Shown in pieces: positions 35,769 through 46,455 of a stretch of 64,000 nucleotides of DNA. The stretch lies in NCBI GenBank assembly GCA_013146195.2, contig CM028380.1:81641128-81705127 (forward strand), written 5' to 3'. Source of the DNA: Codonopsis lanceolata (Eukaryota > Streptophyta > Magnoliopsida > Asterales > Campanulaceae). Position numbers and translations under genes: made by a program. Below the pieces are notes generated by a model. It worked only from the letters and a program-made list of their open reading frames with translations, was not told where the DNA came from and made no database searches. Every line of letters starts with the position of its first letter. Positions within the stretch are counted from its first letter, which is position 1.

Positions 35769-38052
35769 ATGATTTTGCTGAAATTTAGGGAAGATACAAT
35801 TGTAAAAAGAGTTACAAATGGCTTTGAGTTTTCTGATTTACTGTCATCAATTACAAGCAAATATTATGTTAATTTTGAAAGTTTGAAATTGAGATATTCT
35901 GTTGGACCTCATTTGAATTGTATTTTATCAAATGATGAAGATTTTTTGAATATGTTGGTGCTGGATAAAATTCTTAAGCATTTATGTTATTTCAGTTGAT
36001 GTTATTGATATTTTGGGTGCAACTGTTGATGGTGTAGAGGATGATTTGGGGTCAAAGTGTGATTTTGGATTATCTAGGAGTAGTTTGGATGCTTCTTCTT
36101 TTCATAATACTAAATCTATTGATGTTGGTTATGCTGAAATTGATAATGAAAGTTATCCTGCAAATGATTTTTTTCCTGTTCTATCTTGCAATAATTTGTT
36201 ATCAGTTGATTGAGAAGGGATTATTACTGGGTCTGGACAAATATTTAAATGTGGCATGAGAGAGTTTCGTACTGAGTTTATGAAATATTCCATGAAACTT
36301 GGATTTGAATATCTTTTTCTAGGAATGAGAGTAAGAGGGCTATTGTTGTTTGTGGTAATAAATTCAGTGATAATTGTGATTGATTCATCAAGTGTGTTGT
36401 TTCTAGTGTTGATAATTCTATAATTATAAAGAAGTGCAACCTTACACATAGTTGCAAAGTTTCTTTAGTTAAGAAATCGAAAAGGATAGGGTATAATGTA
36501 ATTAGAGATTTTATTTGTGATAATGTTCAGAATCAGGTAAATTATTCTGCGAAGGATGTAATTAGGTATATTAGGATCCATTATGGGTTTGAGATATCAT
36601 ACATGATGGCATGGAGAAGTGTTGAGGTTGCTCGTAATAAGGTATTTGGTAGTTATGATGAATCATTTGATGAGTTGCAGTTGTATGTTGAAGCTTTGGA
36701 GAAGAGTAATCCGGGCAGTTTGGCGTTTATTGAATCAAATTCTATTTCAAAATGTTTCACCTTGTTATTTATATGTTTTCGTGCATGCTTGGATGGTTTT
36801 AATTATTGTCGGCCTATATTGTTTGTAGATGGGACATTTATGAAATCTCGATGTAAGTCGACTCTCTTGTCCGCCACGACGAAAGACGGTAAACAAGGTA
36901 AGTTGTACATGACACTTATATTGGTTTGTGTTTGCTATGTGTTTTGATGTCAAAGTTGTTATTTTACTAATTGGAATATTTCATTTTTGTTTTTATATAG
37001 GACTATTTCCATTTGTCTTTGTTGTTATAAGTTATGAAAATTATGATAATTGACATTTGTTTCTTTCAAGAGTAAAAGAAGCAGTTAATGGTCGTGATGT
37101 GCTTATTGTATCGGATCGGAATGTTGGGTTGATGCAAGCAATTCCGGATGTTTTTGGTAGTTTGAAGCCTTTTTTTTTGGTTCATCTTTGTCGTAATCTG
37201 AAAGATATGTGTGATGGCAAGCGTTCTGGCTTTCGCAAGAATATTTGTGTTAAAATTTAAAGAATGTGCTTATCCGCCTACAGTTGAGTTGTTTGAGAAG
37301 AAGCTTGAGGTATTTAAATGAGATGGTGGACAAATTGCCTTAGATTTTTTGCTTGATCTTCCTTTTCAGAATTGGGTCATTACACATTCTTCTGATAAGC
37401 GTTATGTTGAACTTACATCAAATGCTGCAGAGTCATTCAACAATTGGATTCTTGATGCTCGAGGATTTCATATCACTTATATGGTGGATTGCATAAGAAA
37501 AAAACTTATGGTATGGTTTGTCAAAAGGCTGAATAATGGTTTGAAATGGAACATGCTTCTTTGTGTTAAGATGGATAAAAAGTGGATAGAGAATTTGAAA
37601 GTTGGTATGTCATGGTCTGGTTATGAAAGCTACTAACTTCTATTTACGAGGTTGTACCAAATCCTAATGTGCGAGTTGATTTGGATTGTCGAACATGTTC
37701 TTGTTATCAATGGCAGATTCAAGGCTTCCCATTCTATAATGTTGTTGTTGTTATAGTCAGAGCACAGAGAGTAGTTGAAGACATAGTTGATAATTACTTT
37801 TTAAATAGTTATTATGTCAAGTGCTACGAGGGAAGCCTGATGCCAGTTCCAATAACTCATAAGTATGAGATTCAGAAATCATCAGAAGGTTCAGTAATCT
37901 TACCTCCAGTAATAAAGAAATTGCCTGGACGGCTTAAGAAGAATCGAATTGCGTCCAAGGGTGAAATTCAGAGTAGTACAAAGAAACATAAATGTAGTAG
38001 ATGTAATAAATATTGTAATCACAACTCTAGGACATGTAGAAATTCAGTGTAA
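35769..38052 (+). pseudogene. MuDR/MULE transposase remnant
   Basis: Plus-strand translation, with an intron at 36898-37001 or so and several stops, shows an N-terminal PB1-like region (35769-35999) and the MuDR DNA-binding region (FRTEFMKYSMKLGFE, then IIIKKCNLTHSCKVS, about 36260-36470). The catalytic DDE core follows: LFVDGTFMKSRCK about 36820-36855, IVSDRNVGLMQAI about 37100-37140, and NAAESFNNWI about 37420-37450. A SWIM-like motif CRTCSCYQWQIQGFPF (about 37687-37735) has lost its later Cys and His, and a C-terminal zinc knuckle KCSRCNKYCNHNSRTC (37990-38037) is present. At least four stops or frameshifts interrupt it, so it is inactive. The DDE residues themselves are still readable. 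Confidence 0.88.
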
Positions 38053-38224
38053 TGTTGATCATATTTTAGTTGATGAACTGAAGAATTAATGAGGGTGATT
38101 ATTGGAATTGATGCTTATTTAAACTTTTGGTTATATTGAGTTTATTTTTTGTCTTGAAAAAACTGTGAATATTTAGCAGCCGAAACTGGATGTTGTTTTG
38201 CGGTCCTTAAAAAACTGTTGAATA

Positions 38225-39125
38225 TTTGGTATTAGCTTTTTTTGAAAAAATTTTGGTCCTGAATAAACTGTCAAAACAGTCCTGATGCTAAACCTTGGTA
38301 TCGAGTTTTTTTGAATTTTTTTGTTCCCGAATAAACTTTCAAAACAGTCCTGATGCTAAACCTTGGTATCAATTTTTTTTGAATTTTTTTCGGTCCTGTG
38401 AAAACTGTCAAAACAGTCCTGATGCCAAGGTTTTTTTGCTTGAATAAACTGTGAAAAAAGTTCTGATGCCAAGCCTTGGCATCAGCATTTTTTGGTTTTT
38501 TTTTGCTTGAATAAACTGTGAAAATAGTGCTGATGCCAAGACTTTGCATTAACATTTTTTGGTTTTTTTTTGTTATGAAAAAATGTAAAAACAATCCGGA
38601 TGTCAAGCCTTGACATCAACATTTTTGGTTTTTTTTGTCATGAAAAAACTGTCAAAGCAGTGCTGATGCCAAACCTTGGCATCAGTTTTTTTTGAATTTT
38701 TTTGCTTGAATAAACCATATTAACAGTCCTCATGCCAAGCCTTGGCATCGCATTTTTGGTTTTTTGTTACGAATAAAGCGTCCCGATGCCAAGCCTTGGC
38801 ATCAGCATTTTTTGTTTTTTTTTTGTCCTGAATAAATTATCAAAATAGTCCTGATGCCAAGGCTTAACATCAACATTTTTGAATTTTTTTTGTCCTGAAA
38901 AAACTGTAAAAACAGTTCTAATGCCAAGCCTTGGCATCAGCATTTTTAAATTTTTTTGTCTTGGACAAACTGTCAAACCAGTCCTGATGCCAAGGCTTGG
39001 CATAAGCTTTTTGTGAATTTTTTTGGCTTGAATAAAGATAGCCCCGATGCCAAGCCTTGGCATCGAACTCACGCTTTTTCGAGACAAAAAATAAAAAATG
39101 TTGATGTCAAGCCTTGGCATCAGTG
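38225..39125. repeat. Palindrome-bearing tandem array A (~65-bp unit, ~14 copies)
   Basis: Each unit reads roughly: GAATAAACTGTSAAAACAGT, then a palindrome whose 11-bp arms are CTGATGCCAAG and CTTGGCATCAG around one base, then CATTTTTTGGTTTTTTTT. Units are seen at about 38281, 38350, 38415, 38463, 38531, 38596, 38662, 38728, 38783, 38850, 38918, 38983, 39043 and 39102. The array follows the transposase stop by less than 200 bp. Minus-strand frames (38271-38606, 38767-39120) are read-through of the array, not genes. Confidence 0.93.
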
Positions 39126-40198
39126 CATTTACGCTAATTCAAGTCCCAAAAAAAAAAAACCATAACAAATTACACAAGACCATCAATATGTTTTTTACAA
39201 AAGACCATCAAACTGTGATTTATATTACAAATTGTTTTAAATTACCAACGACAAATGAGCAGGACAATGCCAATAAACCATCATAATGTTTACATCACAA
39301 ACACTTTTCCCAAATTGTCAAATTACAACATTTTTTTAACCAGTCGTGTCAATATTGATGGTTTTGCAGGGGCTTTTGCAGGGAAAGCCCCTGCCTAGTT
39401 TACGGTTGTTGTCTGCATTTCAGGATTGAGCCTAGAAGAGTAAGGATAGAATTGAAAGCCATATATCCGAGTTATCAAGCCCAGTGCGTCTTTTGATTAT
39501 TTTGGACGCATCAGTAATATAAAACAATTATAATATAAAACAATCATAAAAATATTAATATTTTTTTAGGTATTAGGGTACCTGTAGCATCTTCAATTGT
39601 GTTTTTCTGTTTTATACTACCTCTAGGATCTTGAACGTTGTTTTTTGTTCGATTGCCTTTAGCGTGTTGATTGATTCGTGAACTATTTCTTGTAGCCATA
39701 ATTTAGGTAATGTTGAGTGAAGAAGAAAGACTGATCTTTTCGAAAATTTTAGGGTTTTGTAGTGAAAATGTGTATGTCGTATTAAGTAATGTTTTTTTTT
39801 CAAATCCTGATGCATGTCCTTGGCATCCGAAAACGTTAACTCAATTTAAATTGCATTTTTTTTCTGATGCATGTGTTTGGCATCGGTAAACGTTTAATCC
39901 ATTCAACCATTAATATTTTCTGATGTCTGGCCTTGGCATCAGAAAATTTGGTAACAGCAAAATTTGGTTCATTAAATTTTCATAGAGCCAAAATCCTGAT
40001 GTCATGGTTTGGAATCAGCAAAATTCTGTACATTTCCCCGCTTTTTTTGTATTCGTATATACATGAATATAGATATTTAATGAACCCTCAAATACAGTAA
40101 AAATATATTCACTACCAAATTTTAAAAATAGATTATTCAAAATTAGAATACCCTTACTACAAAATTCGTCAAAAAACGAGCCCTAAAATTAACGATAT
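39126..40198. other. Spacer inside the MULE with scattered diverged units
   Basis: It has no recognised gene. Four diverged relatives of the array motif (CTGATGCATGTCCTTGGCAT type) lie at about 39808, 39866, 39921 and 39995, each ending in GGCATC or GGAATC. Confidence 0.5.
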
Positions 40199-40421
40199 TT
40201 GGAAAAGGAAACTCAAATTTTACCTGTTTTATCTTCACAGCAACCAGAGAGAGTGGTGGAGAAGAGGACAAATATGGAAATAGAAACTCAAGTTTTACCT
40301 GTTTCATCTTCACAGCAACCAGAGAGAGTGGTGGAGAAGAGGACAAATATGGAAATGGAAACTCAAATTTTACCTGTTTCATCTTTTCAGCAACCAGAGA
40401 GAGTGGTCGCGAACGCAACAG
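40199..40421 (+). repeat. 75-bp in-frame coding repeat (3 copies)
   Basis: Units start at 40199, 40274 and 40349 and each encodes 25 residues ending in PERVVEKRTN (the last unit ends earlier, at a GTGAGT donor). The period is an exact multiple of three, so the frame is kept. Confidence 0.9.
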
Positions 40422-41742
40422 GTGAGTATTATTTTGTTATGTACATTATATATATATGTTGTTTGGTTTTTTGAATTTTATAGAGAGTGATCGATGATAA
40501 TGCTATTCATTCAAGTTATAAATAGGCTGTTTGAAATACATTGTTTTTTTCAAAGTTTCTTAGGGTTTAAATAAAGAAGTTATAGTGTTTGAAGTTTGTT
40601 TTGATTTTTTTGTTGTTGATATTTTATATTTTTTGATGCCTGATTGTTTAAATTATTAACATGAACAAATTTTACTGTCTAATGCAGTTTCAAAGAAAGC
40701 CAAAACATCAAAGAAATCCAATACTGGTTCTGGAAGAGTAAGATCAAATGTGATTCTATTAAAACAGTACTAGAAGAAAATAAACATCTGTGACGAGCAT
40801 ATTCTTATATTGAAGAAGACACCCTTTGCAATTTTGGTTGAAGCTCTACTTCAAAGTGAGAATGTTGATGAATACTGCAACATTAACAAGAACTTATTGT
40901 TATTAATGATTAACTGTTTTGTAAAAGGAGGGAAGAAATACTTTTCTGTTGGGAAAAGTAAAATTGCAATTGAAGAGGAACATGTAAGGGATGTTTTTGG
41001 TGTAAATGGTGGGGTGAAGGAAATTGATGTTTCCCTTTACAAGATTAATCGAACTCAGTTTCTTTTAAAACATTTTCCACACAAGTTTGGAACAATTTTT
41101 TTTAATAAAAGGTTGATGTCATCTGTGATTGAAGGTAGTATTAGTAGAATAATTGGTAGTTGAGAAGAAGATGATTTGAAGGATGTTGCATGTTTAATAA
41201 CTTTATTGGTGTTAGGGATTTTTTTTCTTCCAAAGAACAGCTCATATATGCCATGGTCCTATGTACAGCTAGTATCGAATATTGATGAGATCTGTGAATA
41301 TAACTGGTCAAAACACATAGTAAATAGTTTGATAAATGAATTGGAGAAAAGGACAAATATGAATGTGGAGAATTGTGCGCCTTTGATACCAATAAGTTAT
41401 GTTAACTTTATCATAAAATAGTTTTAACTTAATTTTTTATATTTTTATTAATGATATCTTGTTTAATTCCAAATTACAGTATGTTTTATGTGAGAAAACC
41501 AACATTTGTATCGCAGCAAACAATGATGCTACACCACAGTTCCTTAAATGGAACCTGTTGGAAAAATTGTGTTTAAAGAATGAAATTGTGCATTTTGTGG
41601 CACGGATTTCTTCACGTGTCATTTGTGTAATGACAAGGGTAATTGTGGAATCGTGTTCTACTCCGTGAGAACATTGAAATCATATATTTATTTGTTCAGT
41701 TTGGTGTTTGGATGAATAAGTTATGATAGATTAAAATATGGT

Positions 41743-42411
41743 TGTTGGAAATGAGTTTATCCCACATCTGAAGATTAACAAAAACTTGAGTGGTTTATAT
41801 ACAAGTGCCTTATGTGATAAGGGTAAGCTTGTATAAAATAGAGGCCCTCTCTCGCGTACGCCTGCGCAGGGGGGTGCAAATCATGGTCCAGTTTAGTTTT
41901 CGGGATACCGTACTCATGTGCGAGCGCGTCCCGCGAATACGAATGTCGAACCAAATTTGTGTGTTTAGACCAACCCACGTTTTGTTGAGTGAATTTCCTC
42001 GGTCTCCTTTTTCTTGTTGGTGATATAGTCAGGCACAAATTTAGTTCGTCGGAATCCTTAGTGCTTAAGGTTTTTCCGGTGTCTCCGTTGTATCATGAGA
42101 GACAGACGTCCATTAGAGCTTCCAAGCACAAACGGGAAGGGGCAAATCTGTTTTAAGGAAACTATGTGCGACACAGGTCTCAGACCAGCAAACTTCACCT
42201 ACCAGCAGACCTCAGTCCACCAGCAGACTTCAGTTCACCAGCAGACTTAAAGTCAACCAGCAAACTTGAAGTCAACCAGCAAACTTGAAGTCTACCTGCA
42301 GACTTAAGAAGACTTACTAGCAGCAGACTTCCGAAGCTTAGTCTATCGGCAGAGTTTTCACTAGCCTACTTACCAACAGACGTAGAATATATAACAGTAA
42401 CCTTTTCAACA
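41743..42411. mobile_element. Probable solo LTR (about 669 bp) inside the ULP1-type gene
   Basis: The segment starts TGTTGGAAATGAGTTTATCC and ends CTTTTCAACA, so its ends are TGTTG...CAACA. It contains TATAAAATA at about 41835 followed by leader-like sequence. This is the look of a Copia-type LTR without an internal region. The bases just outside (ATGGT and GTTTT) do not match, so a target duplication is not supported. It lies in an intron-like stretch of the ULP1-type gene. Confidence 0.5.
42195..42308. repeat. ~19-bp minisatellite (about 6 copies)
   Basis: Units of ACCAGCAGACTTCAGTTC or ACCAGCAAACTTGAAGTCA follow one another inside the probable solo LTR. Confidence 0.8.
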
Positions 42412-42889
42412 GTTTTCAATTATGTATTTGATTTAATTATTGTTTTTTCATGTACCTTTGCTAACAAAACCTATTTTCTCTATGTTCTAAAAAGTTTACT
42501 TTAGCGATAGCCAATATTGTAAATTTATATTATTATAATGAACTTAAATTTACTTCAGCCATGGAACCTATCTTGTCTAAATATATTTTGTTTTATATAT
42601 GTAGCTAGATCATAACGAAGCAAATGAAGAGTTTTGTAGTGAAGAAGAACAATATTATCCAGATGATAATGATTTTACAATTTCAATGCTTGATTTTCCA
42701 ATAGAAGAAGAATATTTTGCAGATATTCATTTACAAGTTAGTCACCCCTCTCGTTTTATATACTGCCAACCCCAGGTATCAGGATTTGTGCATATATTTG
42801 TTTGAAACGGTGATAATTAAATGTTTATGTTTATTCCATGTTTGTTTTAGTGTCTTTTTTTCTGTCATCATAAATTGTTGAGGTTTGAA

Positions 42890-43220
42890 ATTTTTTTGTT
42901 AACAGTCCTGATGTCAATCCTTGGCAGCAGAAACTGGATGGGGGGTGTTTGACTTGAAAAAACTTTGTTAACAATCCTGATTCCTTCCTGACATTGGCAG
43001 CAGAAACTGGATAGGTTTTTTGGGCTAGCTTGAAAAAACTATGAAAACAGTCCTGATGCCTAGCATTGGCAGCAGATACTGGATGGGGGGTTTTTTGATT
43101 TGAAAAACATGTGTATATATTGATAGAATTTTCTGATGTCTTGCTTTTTGGGGATAGTCATAATAATAGCTTAAACAATTTTGATGATTCCTAAGGTTGG
43201 CAACAGAAATTGGATATATT
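42890..43220. repeat. Diverged array units in an intron of the ULP1-type gene
   Basis: Three to four copies of CCTGATGCCTAGCATTGGCA followed by GCAGAAACTGGAT, preceded by CTTGAAAAAACTNTGNNAAC. They are clearly related to arrays A and B, but the right palindrome arm reads GGCAGCAG rather than GGCATCAG. Two more such units lie at about 44130-44280, in the next intron. Confidence 0.75.
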
Positions 43221-43356
43221 GATTGAAAGTTTTTTGTTTCATGATTTTTTGTAGGTTTCTGATGGTATAGAGACAATTGAAAGCAATCTTAGGTAAGATA
43301 GAGAAAATGAAATAAATAAGTTGAAGTCTGAGATGAATGAAATTCTCTTTACAGTT

Positions 43357-43608
43357 GATGGCCTCAAAGAGACTTTGTCTGATAAGGACCATATTATACA
43401 ATCGAATGATATTGACATCAAAGGGTTTTTGTCAACAATTGATGGCCTCAAAGAGACTTTGTCTGATAAGGAGGATATTATGCAATCGAATGATATTGAG
43501 ATCCAAGGGTTTTTGTCAACAATTAATGGCCTCAAAGAGACTATTGCTGAAAAAGATCATATTATTCAATTGAAAGATATTGAGATAGATAGACTAAAAG
43601 ATCAGGTA
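43357..43608 (+). repeat. 84-bp in-frame coiled-coil repeat (3 copies)
   Basis: Units start at 43357, 43441 and 43525, exactly 84 bp apart. Each encodes 28 residues of the type GLKETLSDKDHIIQSNDIDI. Heptad-like spacing of I and L predicts a coiled coil. Confidence 0.9.
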
Positions 43609-45414
43609 GAAGTTTCGCAAAGGTCAAAAGATAATCCAACGTTATCTTCTGAGTTGTCACCAACATCTGAACTTCATGTGAAGATTATTGAAGTTTAAAC
43701 AGAAAATTCAATGTTGAAGAAGAATGCATTAGAGTTGGAAGAAGAAATTGCAACGAACAAGACTATTCATTTGAAGGCAGTTACTACAGAGAATATTAAT
43801 TCTATTTCGAAAGACATCAACATCTTGGACGACATTGTTAGTTATTCGTCTTGTCATGAAGATTCTTTTGTTAATGAAGAAGGCTCTACACTTGCAAAAC
43901 GAGTTCATGATCGTCTTGATCGTAAGAAGAAGCGTGTTGGATCATCATGTGAGGAAAAATTTGAAAGAAGAAAAATAATTTAAAAAGTGACAGAAATTGA
44001 AAAAGTGATTCTAGCTTCAAAGATTCTTTCAGTGGAAGCAAGAGAGCTACTTAGCAGAATCTATTCTAAATCAGTAGACAAAATGCAGTAAGTAAACCTA
44101 ACTCACAGAATTTGTAATGGTATTTTAATAGTACTGATGCCAATCCTTGGCAGCATAAAGCCATAAACTGTTGAGGTTTGTTGTCTTGCAAAAAACTGTT
44201 TTAACAGTCCTGATGCCTAGCCTTGACAGCAGAAACTATATGAGGTTTTTTGGCTTGAAAAAACTGTGAAAACACATGGTGTTTTATATTATTTTTAAGA
44301 TTATTTTTCAATGAGTTTTTTTTGTTTTTTTGATAAAATTTGTCTTATGCAGAACAAAATTATATACTGGTGGAGAGATCAAACCAGTGATTTTGATGAA
44401 TGACATTGTACCAATCTTGACTGATAAGTTAGAAGATAAAGTACGTACATTACTTGTTTACCATTCTTTTTAATCTTTTTTCTTGTGTATAATATCAAAT
44501 AAATATTTTTCTTTTGTACAGCACATAGAAGCATGGTCTATAATGTGTGAACAAATTATCTCCAAAGAAGTTGGTTATATCAGATACGACACTGCTTTTG
44601 ATCCTTGTTGTTGGGTAAGAAATTGTCTTTTATATGTTTAAAAATTAATATATGGCTTCTTATTTTCTCTTTTTTTTTGTTATTAGGTGTATGCTACAAA
44701 TATTAAGAGTAATGATTGGTTTTCTGATTTGCTGGTTCAAGCAATTGATAATAGACTTATAGAAGCAATGAAGTATGAGATTCTTATTTTTCCTATAAAC
44801 ACAACAGGGCAAGGTAATATAAAGTCAGGGGTCTCCGACCATTGGACTCTACTTGTATTTTCTGAAGGTGACATGAGATGGACATTATACAACTCATGCA
44901 TACACTCAACAGCCAGTAATGATTGGCATTTGAAGAGGGCTAGAATTCTTGTAAGTTTTATTAGTAATGTATTTAGTTTTATTAGTATTGTCTTTTAAGT
45001 AATGTCTTTAGATTAAGTTTTATTGGTTCTTTCCTCTGTAGGTAAATTATGTTGAACGCGGAATGAAAAAACTTGTGGATTTCTTTCCTGGACAATACAA
45101 GTATCTGAACAAGCCTAAATTCAAATGCAGCATTGGGAGATTTGAAAAATCACCACAACAAAATGACTACACAGAAGATTGTGGTGTTTTTGTATGTTCT
45201 TTAATTGAATGTTTGCTAAGAGGACAAATGATTCCTAGTAGTATTGATGCTGATAAATATAGGGTAAAGATGGCTGAAACATTTATTTTGAAAGGGGATA
45301 ACAAAAAACAATGACAAATTTGTTTGAAAATGTGATAATTAAATGTTTATGTTTATTCCATGTTTGTGTTAGTGTATTTTGTTCTGTCATCATAAAATGT
45401 TGAGGTTTTTTGGT

Positions 45415-46455
45415 CTTGAATAAACTATCAAAACAGTCCTGATGCCAAGTCTTGGCATCCACATTTTTGAATTTTTTTGGGTCCTGACTAAATTGTGAAA
45501 GCAGTTCTAATGTCAAGCCTTGACATCAGGATTTTTGAATTTCTTTGGTCCTGAATAAACTGTGGAAACAGTTCTGATGCCAAGCATTGGAATCAGCATT
45601 TTTGAAATTTTTTATCCTTAAAAAACTGTCAAAACTGTCCTGATGCCAAGCATTGACATCAGCATTTTTGAATTTTTTTTATCATGGAAAAACTATCAAA
45701 ACAGTCCTGATGCCAAGCTTTGGCATCAACATATTTTGGTTTTTTTGTCCTGAAAAAACTGTCAAAACAGACCTGATGCCAAGCCTTGGCATCAACATTT
45801 TTGAATTTTTTTGTCCTTAAAAAACTGTCAAAGCAGTGCTGATGCCAAGACTTGGGATCAGCATTTTTTGGTTATGAAAAAACTGTAAAAACAATCCTGA
45901 TGACAAGCCTTGACATCAGCATATTTTGTTTTTTTTTGTTTTGAATAAACTGTGAAAACGGTCCTGATGCCAAGCCTTGGCATCAGCATTTTTTGTTTTT
46001 TTTTTCATCCTGAATAAACTGTGAAAATTGTCCTGATGTCAAGCATTGACATCACCATTTTTGAATTTTTTTAGGCTTGAATAAACTGTGAAAACAGTCC
46101 TGATGCAAAGCCTTGGCATCATCATTTTTTGGTTTTTTTTAATGAAAAAAAAGTCAAAACAGTTCTGATACCAAGCCTTGGCATCAGCATTTTTGAATTT
46201 TTTTAGGTTTGAATAAACTGTGAAAACAGTCCTGATGCCAAGACTTGACATCAACATTTTTGATTTTTTTGTCCTTAAAAAGCTCAAGCGTCGATGCCAA
46301 GACTTGACATAGCATTTTTGGTTTTTTTTGTTATGAAAACCGTAAAAAACAACAATCGATGCCAAGCCTTGGCATCAGGCATTTTTTTTTTTTGTCCCGA
46401 AAAAAGTGTTGCCGATGCCAAGACTTGGCATCAGCATTTTTTGTTTTTTTAGGCC
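45415..46455. repeat. Palindrome-bearing tandem array B (~66-bp unit, ~16 copies)
   Basis: Same unit as array A. Palindromes are centred near 45447, 45515, 45580, 45649, 45716, 45782, 45847, 45906, 45973, 46040, 46108, 46172, 46241, 46301, 46367 and 46422. It begins about 100 bp after the ULP1-type stop codon and ends about 170 bp before the right terminal repeat of the MULE. Minus-strand frames within it are read-through. Confidence 0.93.

Larger units (their letters stand above)
40199..45314 (+). pseudogene. ULP1-like (C48) cysteine protease fusion gene remnant of the MULE
   Basis: A multi-exon plus-strand gene. Exon 1 (to 40421) has three 25-codon repeats (QQPERVVEKRTN). Exon 2 (40688-41421) and the piece 41480-41667 resemble the plant-mobile-domain/DUF1985-like region that precedes ULP1 in plant transposon genes (TPFAILVEALL, YFSVGKSKIAI, TPQFLKWNLL). 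An acidic exon (about 42605-42740) and a coiled-coil exon (43259-44090) with three 28-residue repeats follow. The protease is spread over exons at 44353-44440, 44521-44619, 44688-44951 and 45042-45314: DHWTLLVF (His codon 44839), LYNS (Asn where Asp is usual, 44890) and PQQNDYTEDCGVFVC (Cys codon 45180). Such proteases cleave SUMO or similar modifiers. At least five in-frame stops (about 40769, 41161, 43295, 43696, 43981) make it a pseudogene, although some could be mis-set exon ends. Confidence 0.82.

Noticed and set aside
40143..40418. Minus-strand 91-codon repetitive frame opposite the ULP1-type exon 1
   Set aside because: It mirrors the 75-bp coding repeat; the plus strand joins by a good GTGAGT donor to the next exon, so the plus strand is the coding one.
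38225..46455. Regular short repeats resembling a CRISPR array
   Set aside because: The ~65-bp period has spacers that are themselves repeated (T-rich and GAATAAACTGT), there are no cas genes, and the context is a plant transposon.
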